DNA of 64,000 bases, from the NCBI GenBank assembly GCA_038380435.1, contig JAWZYU010000028.1:39987095-40051094 (forward strand), given 5' to 3'. Position 1 is the stretch's first letter; each line of letters starts with the position of its first letter. The position numbers and the translations under genes are program-made. The DNA comes from Ryuthela nishihirai (taxonomy: Eukaryota; Arthropoda; Arachnida; Araneae; Heptathelidae). Below are positions 1 to 10,147 of the stretch, in pieces. The notes under the pieces are model-generated. The model saw nothing but the letters and a program-made list of their open reading frames with translations. It was not told the origin of the DNA and did no database searches.

Positions 1-379
1 TGAAGATATTCCCATGACCACTGCTGAATACCATGAAAATCCTCAATGCCATTTCTTGTGAATTGCCATTCATCGGTGATAAAGCAGACAATGGGGGAAA
101 ATAGAATGCAACAGAGTGCTGCAGAAGCCATTGCGAAAAATCATCTGCTGAATGAAATTCTCTTTACAGTTGAATTGTGAAACACCTACGTCTGCTGATA
201 TTCTTCTTGTGCTAGTCCTCGGATCCTCCTCGACATGTCCCCCACCTGTTCCTCTAAAGCAGGTGTTCAGACATGTCTGGCCCGCCCCCGATCAAAAGTA
301 ATAGACGAAAAGAATCCTGTCTTCCAAAGACACTGATGGATGGCTGAAAAATTATTCCTGGTTGGACATCATCGGTGAG
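1..379. other. Unassigned sequence
   Basis: I see no coding region, RNA gene or recognised repeat before the first SINE-A. Two GACATGTC octamers about 40 bases apart (near 232-276) form a small inverted repeat of unknown meaning. Confidence 0.4.
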
Positions 380-928
380 ATGGGTTGCATTGTTTTACCT
401 CTCAGCGGCACTTTTTTGCACACCATGGGCTAAATGGCCAGGTCACATGGACCCCTAAGGCTGGAGGAGGGGACCTATTGGAAAAGCTGTTGGGAGACAG
501 ATGGTAGCCTCCCGTCAAGGCCATCCAGCGTGTTCTTTAATGTTGGGTTGTTTTATCTCTGAGCGGCACTTTTTTGCACATCATGGGCTAAATGGCCAGG
601 TCACAAGGACCCCGAAGGCATAGAGAAGGTTGGGGGAGGGGACCCACTGGAACAGCTGTATGGGAGACAGATGGTAGTCTCCCGTCAAGGCCATCCAGCG
701 TGTTCTTTAACGTGCACAGGGTATGGCTCTCTCCCACACACGGGGCCACGGCTTAAAGTCCCATCTGACGGACGGCGGTCTTTCGAAGCCCATTGGTGTC
801 CCCTACTGACCGTGAACAGGGCGGGGAGTTTTGCGGAGATAAGTCTCAACGCTGACCCAGCAGGGACACGAACCTGGGAACTACAGATTACGAGCCTGGC
901 GCTCTACCGACTGAACCACCCCCGCCCC
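380..928 (-). mobile_element. SINE-A copy with duplicated tail
   Basis: On the minus strand this reads tRNA-like head, body, tail, then a second tail of about 160 bases. The tail-tail junction (near 541) has the TTTAAnGTTGGG form seen in the larger arrays at 42.8 and 50.6 kb. Flanking 14-bp direct repeats, acatcatcggtgag (366-379) and acatcatgggtgag (929-942), differ at one base and behave as one TSD around both tails, so this is a single insertion. Confidence 0.85.
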
Positions 929-942
929 ACATCATGGGTGAG

Positions 943-1180
943 GAAACATTATTATGTAGAGACGCTAAGCTTTACTCCAGTATCCGTTCGCTCGGCTATA
1001 AGTGAAATGAATGTCTGCCATTTCAGCGTTGCAGAATTGATTATTCATGGTCAAGATCGCAAATAACACGTGGATTGACGATAACAAACAGACCCTCGAT
1101 TCACTTACACCTAACTTTGAAAATATAAATAATATGACCACCTACAACACGATCTAGTATCGAAATAATATGACCACCTA
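943..1180. other. Unassigned sequence plus MITE-M linker
   Basis: No gene is seen. The last ~50 bases contain two copies of the linker AATAATATGACCACCTA that commonly precedes MITE-M copies in this window, so the solo MITE-M that follows is probably a deleted composite. Confidence 0.4.
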
Positions 1181-1401
1181 CAGTCGCTCAAAAAATATCC
1201 GAACACTATTGTTGATTACAGACTTCAGAAAAAATATCTGGCAACGATTATTATTATTTTTTTAATTAGTGATCTGGCAACCTTCGTTGACACGTGACAC
1301 GAAGGTTGCCGTGTCACTAATTTCTAAAAAAAAACGTTGTCAGATATTTTTTCTGAATTCTCTAATCAACCATAGTGTTCGGATACTTTTTTGAGCGACT
1401 A
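1181..1401. mobile_element. MITE-M foldback element
   Basis: The copy starts CAGTCGCTCAAAAAA and ends TTTTTTGAGCGACT, is flanked by TA on both sides, and is a near-complete inverted repeat centred on CACGTG. TA targets and a CAGT start are typical of the Tc1/mariner superfamily. There is no transposase, so it is non-autonomous. Confidence 0.85.
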
Positions 1402-1665
1402 TACCTTTTGACAGGCTTCCTTAGTTGCACTCTCAGAATGTGCTGTAACTCGGAAGCGAAGAGTTTCTGTCTCAATGTTCAGAAGAACTTTTTTCGTTAC
1501 TATGCGCAGTTGAACACGTTCCCAAATTTGACAAGATCTTTTCGAAAGATCCTGAATATAGATTAACGCAATTTTCAAGAAATTCGGTAAAGACTAGTAA
1601 TAGGTAAAGGAAAAATTTATTTCTCAATGGCGTTTTGAAACCTGGTTTTGCTCTCGATGACAAAG
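1402..1665. other. Unassigned AT-rich sequence
   Basis: No coding evidence; the short open frames here have no recognisable protein features. The end (near 1600-1640) resembles text flanking LINE fragments at 34.4 kb, so it may be an old repeat. Confidence 0.3.
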
Positions 1666-2043
1666 GGTTGGGGTGTTTTACCCTTGCGCGGCACCTTTTT
1701 GCATATAGTGGGCTAAATAGTCAGGTCACAAGGACCCCAAAGGTTCAGAGAAGATTTCTGGAAGGGGACCCACAGAGAGCTGTTAGTAGACAGATAGTAG
1801 CTTCCCGTCAAGGCCATCCAGCATGTTCTTTAACGTGCATCAGGGTATGGCTCTCTCCCACACACGGGACCATGGCTTAACGTAGTTCATCCAACCCGAC
1901 GGACGGCGGCCTTTCCAAGTCCATCGGTGTCCCTTACTGACCGAAGGAAAGGCGAGGACTTTTGATGAGACAAATCTCAATGGTGTCCCAGCTGGGATTC
2001 GTGTCTGGGAGATACAGCTTACGAGCCTGGTTCCCAACTGACT
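1666..2043 (-). mobile_element. Older SINE-A copy
   Basis: Tail-to-head order on the plus strand marks a minus-strand SINE-A. It is more diverged than most copies: the GGCACTTTTTTGCA motif is altered and the B box and head are degenerate. Confidence 0.75.
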
Positions 2044-2076
2044 GATATTATATTAGCCGAAAGTTACTCAAAGTAG

Positions 2077-2466
2077 AGGGGGCGGGGGTGGCTCAGTCGG
2101 TAGCGCGCCAGGCTCGTAATCTGTAGTTCCCAGGTTCGAGTCGCAGCTGGGTCAGCGTTGAGATTCATCTCCGCAAAACTTCCCGCCCCGCCCACGGTCA
2201 GTAGGGGACACCGATGGGCTTGGAAAGGCCTCCGTCCGTCAGATGGGACGTTAAGCCGTTACCACGTGTCGGGAGAGCCATACCCTTTGCACGTTAAAGA
2301 ACACGCTGGATGGCCTTGACGGGAGGCTACCATCTGTCTCCCAACAGCTGTTCCAGTGGGTCCCCTCCCCCAAACTTCTCTGAGCCTTCGGGGTCCATGT
2401 GACCTGGCCATTTAGCCCATGGTGTGCAAAAAAAAGTGCCACTCAGAGATAAAACAACCCAACCCT
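2077..2466 (+). mobile_element. SINE-A, full length
   Basis: Complete plus-strand copy with TGGCTCAGTCGG (A box), GGTTCGAGTC (B box, last bases changed), body, and tail ending AACCCAACCC. I found no clear TSD. Confidence 0.85.
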
Positions 2467-3337
2467 TTTGAAACAACTCGTGAATATAAAACAAAAAAGA
2501 AAAAGCATTCGGAAATGCGTTTCGTACGTCAGGCATGTAAAGATAAAATTCTAAAAAAAAAATCAACGAATGCTTTCTTGTTATACTCTCGAAAATATGC
2601 ATTTTTCATTTTTCTGTCGTCTTGCAAACTCCTCCAGTACATTTCCTCTAAAAGAGTAACAGTTTCTCTGTTGGTTCACTGATTTGAAGAGAAAGCGGAA
2701 ATTAAAATGCAATTCAGTTGCCAGAATCAGCTACGCTTCTCGACGAGAGAAAACGAGATCTGAGATAGAAAGAAAACGTGATGCTTTCGCACGACCAATT
2801 ACGGGGCCGTAATATAAGTAATAAACGCAAAAATATATTAAAAGAAGAAATTTCATCCATCATCCCTTGAAGATTTAATCCAAAATGAAAGTTGGGATTC
2901 AAAATAAAGAGGATTCAATCTCGTTTTGCTCTGTTTTACTCTCAATTTCGATAAAAGAAGTTTCCAATTGTCTTTACCTTACCATTATAGTTTCCTGTAA
3001 GATCTGCTTTCTTTTAGGGACCCTGTGTTGAACAGGAACAAGACGCAGAGCATTTCTTATCAGCGGACCCTTTGCTCTTATTGCACCTGAGGAAAGCAGC
3101 TCATTCTTCTAATCGAATTGTATTCTAATTTCCGCTTTTCTCTCCGAAGTGCTGAACCAACAGAAAAACATTTCTTTCATCTCTCCGAAGAAAGAAATGC
3201 AACCGAGGATTTTTCACCTCATCTGTCCGTAGCGAGAATAGAAAATAATCTTTTTAGTTGAAAAACTGAATAAACAAAGTTATTTTGTTGAAGTGCCATC
3301 TTTTTGTTCGCTGTCTTGGAGTCTATTCGAGATTTAG
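2467..3337. other. Unassigned AT-rich sequence
   Basis: About 870 bases without recognised repeats. The open frames are short, overlap on opposite strands and have low-complexity composition, so I do not call a gene. Confidence 0.4.
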
Positions 3338-3503
3338 GCTGGGTTGTTTTATCTTTGGGAGGGTTTTTTTTTTGCACACAATGGCTAAATGATCGAGTCA
3401 CAAGGTTCTTTTAACTCTGAATGGCACTATTTTGAGCACAATGAGTTAAATGGCCAGGTCAGTAGCATCCCAAAGGCTGAAAGAAAGTTGGGGAAAGCAA
3501 TTG
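3338..3503 (-). mobile_element. SINE-A tail fragments
   Basis: Two degraded pieces of the SINE-A tail lie head to tail, each with a GGGTTGTTTTA or TTTTAACTCTGA start followed by a TGGCCAGGTCA-like stretch. They end against the hAT-N copy that starts at 3512. Confidence 0.6.
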
Positions 3504-3542
3504 TTCTACACCAGTGGTTCTCTACCTTTTATGCTTCACGTA

Positions 3543-4342
3543 CAGTCGCTCAAAAAAGTATCCGAACACTACGGTTGATTACAGAATTCAGAAAAAAATA
3601 TCTGGCAACGATGTTTTTAGAAATTAGTGATTTGGCAGCCTTCGTGTCACGTGATTACAGAATTCAGGAGAAATATCTGGAGCGTGTACAGCAACTGTAC
3701 ACGCTCCAGTTACCGTTCACAGCAAACTGGAGCGTGTGCAGTTACTGCACACGCTCCAGTTTGCTGTGAACTGGATATTTCCGTGACTGAGCCCACACAA
3801 TCTAGTATCAAAATAATATGACCACCTACAGTCGCTCAAAAAAGTATCTGAACACTATGGTTGATTACAGAATTCAGAAAAAATATCTGGCAACGATGTT
3901 TTTAGAAATTAGTGATCTGGCAACCTTCGTGTCACGTGATTACAGAATTCAGGAAAAATATCTGGAGCGAGTACAGCAACTGTACACGCTCCAGTTACCG
4001 TTCACAGCAAACTGGAGCGTGTGCAGTTACTGCACACCTCCAGTTTGCTGTGAACGGTAACTGCACACGCTCAATATTTCCGTGAGTGAGCCCACACGAT
4101 CTAGTATCAAAATAATATGACCATCTACAGTCGCTCAAAAAATATTCGACCACTATGATTTAATTACAGGATTCAGAAAAAATATCTGGCAACGATGTTT
4201 TTAGAAATTAGTGATCTGGCAACCTTCGTGTCACGTGCCACGAAGTGTGCCAGATCACTAATTTCTAAAAACATCGTTGCCAGATATTTTTTCTGAATTC
4301 TGTAATCAACCATAGTGTTCGGATACTTTTTTTGAGCGACTG
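3543..4342. mobile_element. MITE-M composite cluster
   Basis: The cluster begins with CAGTCGCTC after a TA and ends GAGCGACTG before a TA, and it interrupts the hAT-N sequence CACG-TA-CCC exactly at TA. Inside are repeated MITE-M ends joined by hairpins built from CTGGAGCGTGTGCAG and its complement, and the linker GATCTAGTATCAAAATAATA. The open frames through it follow the inverted repeats and are not genes. Confidence 0.8.
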
Positions 4343-4426
4343 TACCCGTTGGAAATGTTTATGTAACTGGCGTACCTCAAATATAGTTATAGTATAACAC
4401 TATGTAACTGGCGTAACCCTACTATA

Positions 4427-4639
4427 AAAATAAAAAATGATAAATACCCCCTCAAGCAGCTGCTTGCCACAGAGGTCTGACAGGAGCCTGTCAGTTTATA
4501 TCCCATAGTAGAAGGTCTGTGAGGACGGCAGGCCCTCAGCAGAAGAACCACACAAACAGCCATGCCTTACCTGGGGCTCGAACCCAGGTCCCTTAGATCA
4601 GTAGCCAAGCGCGCTAACCACTCGGCCATGGGACTGCTC
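4427..4639 (-). mobile_element. SINE-B, full length
   Basis: Read on the minus strand, the head has TGGCCGAGTGG (A box of serine/leucine tRNA type) and GGTTCGAGCCC (B box). The tail contains TGGCAAGCAGCTGCTTGAG and ends in AT-rich bases. Direct repeats aaccctactata (4415-4426) and aaccccactata (4640-4651) form a 12-bp TSD with one mismatch. It is inserted in the hAT-N element. Confidence 0.8.
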
Positions 4640-4879
4640 AACCCCACTATAGTTATAGTATAACAATGGGAATAAAATTTAAAATATATATATACACACA
4701 TTAAAGTTTGCATTCATAAATTACGTATATCGATAAACACAAAAAATAACATAAACAATTTAACAAATCTTTCAAAATTATTAACATTTTACTGGGTAAT
4801 CAGATCTAGCGCCTTTGAATTCTCACGGCGTACCCCAAAATATTTTACCGTATACCCCACGTTGAGAACCCCTAGTCTA

Positions 4880-5269
4880 ATAATAAATAAATAATAATAA
4901 TAAATACCCCCTCAAGCAGCTGCTTGCCACAGAGGTCTGACAGGAGCCTGTCAGTTTATATGCCATAGTAGGAGATCTGAATAATAAATACCCCCTCAAG
5001 CAGCTGCTTGCCACAGAGGTCTGACAGGAGCCTGTCAGTTTATATGCCACAGTAGGAGATCTGAATAATAAATACCCCCTCAAGCAGCTGCTTGCCACAG
5101 AGGTCTGACAGGAACCTGTCAGTTTATATGCCACAGTAGGAGATCTGAGAGGATGGCAGGACCTCAGCAGAAAAACGACACACACAGCCATGCCTAATCC
5201 GGGGCTCGAACCCAGGTCCCTTAGATCAGTAGCCAAGCGTGCTAACCACTCGGCCACGGGACGGCAATC
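4880..5269 (-). mobile_element. SINE-B with triplicated tail
   Basis: Same head as the copy at 4.4 kb, followed on the minus strand by three tandem tail units of about 84 bases (near 5065-5148, 4980-5064 and 4898-4979), each with TGGCAAGCAGCTGCTTGAG. A perfect 12-bp TSD, acccctagtcta, lies at 4868-4879 and 5270-5281. The insertion duplicated the right end of the surrounding hAT-N element. Confidence 0.85.
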
Positions 5270-5327
5270 ACCCCTAGTCTAGACAACTAAAAGTCTCCCT
5301 TTATTCTCATAGATGTTCCCTTTCTCA

Positions 5328-6043
5328 AAATATCTCCGCAAAACTTCCCGCTTTTCCCATGGCAGTAGGAAACATCGATGGGCTTGGAAAGGCCGCCGTC
5401 CGTCGGATGGGCCGTTAAGCTGTGGTTGCATGGGCGGTAGAGCCACACCCTGTGCATTTTAAAGAACACGCTGAGTGCCTTGACGGGAGGCTACCATATG
5501 TCTCCCAACAACCACTCCAGTGTTGGGAGACACTGGAACTGTGTTTCCCTCTCACCCCAACCTTCTCTGAGCCTTCGGGGTGGGGCGGGGTTGGCTCAGT
5601 CGGTAGCGCGCCAGGCTCGTAATCTGTAGTTCCCAGGTTTGAGTCCCATCTGGGTCAGCGTTGAGACTTATCTAAGCAAAACTCCCCGCCCTGCCCACGG
5701 TCAGTAGAGGACAACAATGGGCTTCGAAAGACCGCCGTCCGTCGGATGTAACGTTAAGCCGTGGCCCCGTGTGCAGGAGAGCCATACCCTGTGCACGTTA
5801 AAGAACACGCTGGATGGCCTTGACGGGAGGCCTGTCTCCAAACAGCTATTCCAGTGGGTCCCCTCCCCCAACATTCTCTGAGCCTTCGGGGTCCATGTGA
5901 CCTGGCCATTTAGCCCATTGTGTACAAGAAAGTGCCGCTCAGAGGTAAAACAACCCAACCCAACCCAACCTTCGGGGTCATTGTGACCTGTCCATTTAAC
6001 CCATGGTGTGCAAAAAAGCGCAGCTCCGAGGTAAATCAATCCA
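5328..6043 (+). mobile_element. Older SINE-A split by a younger one
   Basis: Body and tail of a plus-strand SINE-A from 5328 to 5581, then the rest of its tail at 5969-6043 (from CCTTCGGGGT to the degenerate AATCAATCCAAC end). A full younger SINE-A lies between. The head is missing. A short inverted duplication sits at 5506-5545. Confidence 0.8.
5582..5968 (+). mobile_element. SINE-A inserted inside SINE-A
   Basis: Full-length copy with A and B boxes and a tail of three AACCC units. The TSD ccttcggggt is perfect (5572-5581 and 5969-5978) and comes from the tail of the older host copy. Confidence 0.9.
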
Positions 6044-6449
6044 ACTTATATAATTTTCAAATTGTCAAAATTGATAACGGTCTATTGGGTTGCGACTTAT
6101 TGCAGGTTGAGTCTAATGACAACCAGTGAGTCCTACTAAGAGAAATATTGCTTTTATAAATTCATCATTAAATAGCACTGATGTTGTTTAATATCGGTAC
6201 TATATTACTGAAGACGTAAAATACAGTAATATAACTACTATACTATGTAAATAAAGTTAAAAAGTCTTAATCGTATTTATGCTATTACGTAATTTTCGAC
6301 AGCCAATGACAGTTTTTCGATTTCCATAAATAAGCATTGAGTTTTGTGGGTCCATGGCATTATGTTTAAAGGTTGTTGTGATACTGAATTGAAATAAGAG
6401 ATAAAGTTTTCGTCTTGTCAAAAGATATGCAAAAACATTTTTTTATGTA
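6044..6449. other. Unassigned AT-rich sequence
   Basis: About 400 AT-rich bases between a SINE-A tail and a MITE-M cluster; no gene, RNA or repeat recognised. Confidence 0.4.
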
Positions 6450-6895
6450 CAGTCGCTGAAAAAAATATCCGAACACTATGGTTGATTACAGAATTGATAA
6501 AAAATATTTGGCAGCAATTTTTTTTGGAAATTAGTGATCTGTCAACTTTCGTGTACAGAAGGTTGCCAGATCACTAATTTCTAAAAAAAAATCGTTGCCA
6601 GATATTTTTTTCTGAATTCTGTAATCAACCATAGTGTTCGTATACTTTTTTGAGCGACTGTAGGTGGTCATATTATTTTGATACTAGATCGTGTGGGCTC
6701 ACTCACGGAAATATTGAGCGTGTGCAGTTACCGTTCACAGCAATTTTTTTTAGAAATTAGTGATCTGGCAACCTTCGTGTCACGTGACACGAAGGTTGCC
6801 AGATCACTAATTTCTAAACAAAAAAAATCGTTGCCACATATTTTTTCTGAATTCTCTAATCAACCATAGTGTTTGGATACTTTTTTGAGCGACTG
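6450..6895. mobile_element. MITE-M pair
   Basis: A MITE-M copy (6450-6660) flanked by TA is followed by the GGTGGTCATATTATTTTGAT linker and a second, partly deleted palindrome ending GAGCGACTG at 6895. The two arms of the first copy differ by small indels near the centre. Confidence 0.8.
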
Positions 6896-6917
6896 TATAG
6901 TAGGTCTATACCCCTCA

Positions 6918-7013
6918 ATTTTCCTCTAAGTCCTCGGGGTCCTTGTGACTGGTCATTTAGCACATTGTGTGAAAAACAAAAATGCCGCTCTGAGATAGAA
7001 CAACCCACCTTAC
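6918..7013 (+). mobile_element. SINE-A tail remnant
   Basis: Degenerate tail only: TCCTCGGGGTCCTTGTGAC to AACAACCCACC. Old fragment. Confidence 0.6.
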
Positions 7014-7483
7014 ATAAGCCCGAGCACTGAAAAGTGACTTCCCCTTCAAACCCTCTTTCTGATCAACTGCCAAAAGGATGTGGGATCGGATTCTCGTGTC
7101 CACTGCATCTCTGTCAAGATGCCAAGCCACGGACGAAAATGCAGCCAAACACATTGCACAAGTTCAAGTCTCTGCAGAGTTTTTTCTCTTTTCGTCTCTG
7201 TGAGCTTTCGGGTTAGGAAAGGCTTCTGCCAGATGTGTTTACAACCTGTTTCTTTAATTCTCTTTCGCTCCGTCTTTCTTTTGCTCCCTGTGTTCCCGAT
7301 TTAAAGCGGTCTCTTTTGTCAGAAGGGAAGAAATAAACTTGTCGAACGTAGAGCTTTGGTTTTAGGTCTCTTGTTGGGAACGAAGTGACCTCAACTCAGT
7401 TTCAGTTTTTCTGACATTTTCATTCGAGTAGAGTTGTTTTTGAAGAATATGTTTCTTCTCTGATTTCAAGATATGTACAATTT
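7014..7483. other. Unassigned sequence
   Basis: No repeat or gene recognised. Short frames here are rich in Phe, Leu and Ser from T-rich tracts and look non-coding. Confidence 0.4.
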
Positions 7484-7890
7484 GCTTTGGTTTGGTTTTA
7501 CCTCTGAGCGGCACTTTTTTGCACACCATGGGCTAAATGGCCAGGTCACATGGACCCCGAATGCTCAGAGAAGGTTGGTGGAGGGGACCCACTGGAACAG
7601 CTGTTGAGGAGACAGATGGTAGCCTCCCGTCAAGGCCATCCAGCGTCCTCCATCCTCCGTCAGCCATCCATTAACGTGCACAGGGTATGCCTCTCACGCA
7701 CACGGAGCCACGGCTTAACGTCCCATCCGACGGACGGCGGCCTTTCCAAGCCCATCGGTGTCCCCTACTGACCGTGGGCAGGGCGGTGAGTTTTGCGGAG
7801 ATAAATCTCAACACTGACCCAGCTGGGACTCGAACCTGGGAACTGGAGATTACGAGCCTGGTGCGCTACCGACTGAGCCACCCCTTCCCC
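7484..7890 (-). mobile_element. SINE-A, full length
   Basis: Minus-strand copy from the TTGGTTTTACCTCTGAGCGG tail end to a head ending GAGCCACCCCTTCCCC. It contains a small insertion, CCATCCTCCGTCAG, near 7655-7670. Confidence 0.85.
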
Positions 7891-8763
7891 AGATATACTA
7901 CATTTAGTGGATATAGAGACTGGGACGGGAAAAGGTACGGATATTACTTGGCTACAGAAGCAGTAGTAGAATAGAGAGTAAAATAATTTCGTGGATATAG
8001 AGACAATACCATAATAGAGAGTAAGGAAATTATGTGGATGGATAAAATACTGGAATGCAGAGTAGGAAAACTTATATGGATATAGAGGCATTGTCAGATT
8101 ATAGAATAGGGTAATTACGTGGATATAGAGGTTGGGTTGTTTTACCTCTGAGCGGCACTTTTGCACACAATGGGTTAAATGGCCAGGTCACAAGAACCCC
8201 GAAGTCTCAGAGAAAGTTGGGGAGGACATCCACTGGAACAGCTGTTGGGAGACAGATCGCATCCTCCCGTCAAGTCCACCTGACATGTTCTTTACCGTGC
8301 ACAGGGGTTGGCTCTCCCGCACAAGGGGCCACGGCTTAACGTCCCATCCGACGGACGGCGGCCTTTCCAAGCCCATCAGTGCCCCCTACTGACCGTGGGC
8401 AGGGCGCACAGTTTTGCGAAGATAAATCTCAACGCTGAGCCAGCTGGGACTCGAACCTGGGAACTGCAGATTACGAGACTGGCGCGCTACCGACTGAGCC
8501 ACCCCGCTCCCTGATATAGAGACAATATCAGAAAGCATATTTAGGGAGTTATGTGGATATAGAAGCAATAATATATTTATTATTATTGTCTCTATATAGA
8601 ATTACAAAATATAGATTCATATGAGGATGTAAAGTGAATTGACAGAATAATGAGACGCGGCATTATGGCGATATAGAGGCAAAACTAGAATATAGAGTAG
8701 CAATATTAACTGGACGGACAGACAATGAAGTTTCATACAAAACGTTTTTATATATTGTAATGA
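7891..8763. repeat. Degenerate ~65-bp tandem repeat
   Basis: Outside the SINE-A copy at 8131-8512, the motif GTGGATATAGAG or close variants recurs every 50-75 bases, usually followed by an AGAATAGAG-like stretch. The units are far diverged, so this is an old minisatellite later hit by SINEs. Confidence 0.55.
8131..8512 (-). mobile_element. SINE-A with TSD
   Basis: Full copy, slightly diverged. The TSD gatatagag (8122-8130 and 8513-8521) comes from the surrounding repeat motif, so part of the match could pre-date insertion. Confidence 0.85.
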
Positions 8764-8764
8764 G

Positions 8765-9134
8765 GGGCGGGGGTGGCTCAGTCGGTAGCGCGCCAGGCTC
8801 GTATTCTGTAGTTCCCAGGTTCGAGTCCCAGCTGGGTCAGCGTTAAGATTTATCTCCGCAAAACTCCCACGATCAGTAGGGGACACCGATGGGCTTGGAA
8901 AGACCGCCGTCCGTCGGATGGGACGTTAAGCCGTGGCCCCGTGTGTGGGAGAGCCATACCCTGTGCACGTTAAAGAACACGCTGGATGGCCTTGACGGGA
9001 GGCTACCATCTGTCTCCCAACAGCTGTTCCAGTGGGTCCCCTCCCCCAACCTTCTGAGTCTTCGGGGTCCATGTGACCTGGCCATTTAACCCATGGTGTG
9101 CAAAAAAGTGCCGCTCAGAGGTAAAACAACCCAA
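8765..9134 (+). mobile_element. SINE-A with 15-bp perfect TSD
   Basis: Full plus-strand copy with a short tail (ACAACCCAA). Perfect 15-bp direct repeats, atatattgtaatgag, at 8750-8764 and 9135-9149 indicate a recent L1-like, target-primed insertion. Confidence 0.92.
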
Positions 9135-9149
9135 ATATATTGTAATGAG

Positions 9150-9846
9150 CTTTTTTTTTTCATTTTGTACTTGAACACAATTTTCAGAAATATAAAAGTT
9201 ATATTTACTGCTCAGAATTTTTTATATTGTTAAAATTATCTTGATCATATAAAATGGCATCACAAACCCTATTTTCGACTCCCCGGTTCAATTTGTTTAG
9301 GAAAAAAAGTGTCGCGCCTTGGTGAAACAAAATGATCGAAAAAATCTCAATTTGCTTAGAAATATTTGCTCCTCGTTAAAAATAATGTCTGTTACCAAAC
9401 AACACTTTGCACGATGAAGATTCAATCAGAAATAATTACCATCTTCTTTCCGGTTGCCACTCAACGGCAAAAAAAAAACATGTTGTTGCCACCGCATGAT
9501 ACAAAAATTAAGCATGGTAGTTCGATGTCAGCTTCGTTAGTCAATAAGAGCAACAATTTTTATTTCTAATGCTAATTAAATTAAATGATGTCATCTAACT
9601 ACTCCTAAGTGATTTTCATTTAATGCCTTCGCAACCTACAATGCAAATTGAATTCATGAGCAGCCTCTTCTGCTCTTCTGCAGCTTCAACGACGTCGTTC
9701 GAAAGAAAAGAAAACGATCCGACTAAAGTTGAAGTTCAATCAAAAGTTGTATCCTGCTACCAAAAAAAAATTTTTTTTTGTTTTTTTGAGACTTTAATTT
9801 TCCTACTTTATGGACTGATTAATAGGAGTTTGTGTTATCCTGTTAA
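9150..9846. other. Unassigned AT-rich sequence
   Basis: About 700 bases, AT-rich with A and T runs. No recognised gene or repeat. Confidence 0.4.
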
Positions 9847-10147
9847 GTTGGGTTGTTTTACCTCTGAGCGGCACTTTTTTGCACACCATGGGCTAAATGG
9901 CCAGGTCACATGGACCCCGAATGCTCAGAGATGGTTGGGGGAGGGGAGGAGACCCACTGGAACAGCTGTTAGGAGACAGTTGGTAGCATCCCGTCAGGGC
10001 TATCCAGCGTGTTCTTTATCGTGCACAGGGTATGGTTGTCCCGCACACGGGAGTCACGGCTTAACGTCCCATCCGACGGACGGTGGCTGTTCCAAACTCA
10101 TCGGTGTCCCCTACTGCTACTGACCGTGGGCAGGGAGCGGAATTTTG
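9847..10147 (-). mobile_element. SINE-A truncated by MITE-M
   Basis: Tail and body are present; the head is missing because the copy stops in GGAATTTTG against a MITE-M arm that itself lacks its outer end. A deletion across the junction is the simplest reading. Confidence 0.8.

Larger units (their letters stand above)
3512..5276 (+). mobile_element. hAT-N element with nested insertions
   Basis: The left end is CAGTGGTTCTCTACC and the right end is read as GAGAACCCCTA. The left 8-mer ttctacac (3504-3511) matches gtctagac (5277-5284) at 6 of 8 positions, fitting the 8-bp TSD of hAT transposons. Only about one copy of the 128-bp end unit is present, so this approximates the ancestor of the large arrays at 24.7 and 55.6 kb. 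It is split by a MITE-M cluster (3543-4342) and two SINE-B copies. No transposase is present. Confidence 0.75.

Noticed and set aside
2080..2160. tRNA gene suggested by A and B boxes
   Set aside because: The same boxes occur in every SINE-A copy with the same downstream body, and the head lacks a convincing complete cloverleaf. It is a SINE promoter.
4560..4640. Serine/leucine tRNA gene on the minus strand
   Set aside because: It is the head of SINE-B, followed by the repeated tail and flanked by a TSD, with no sign of a terminator T-run directly after a mature 3' end.
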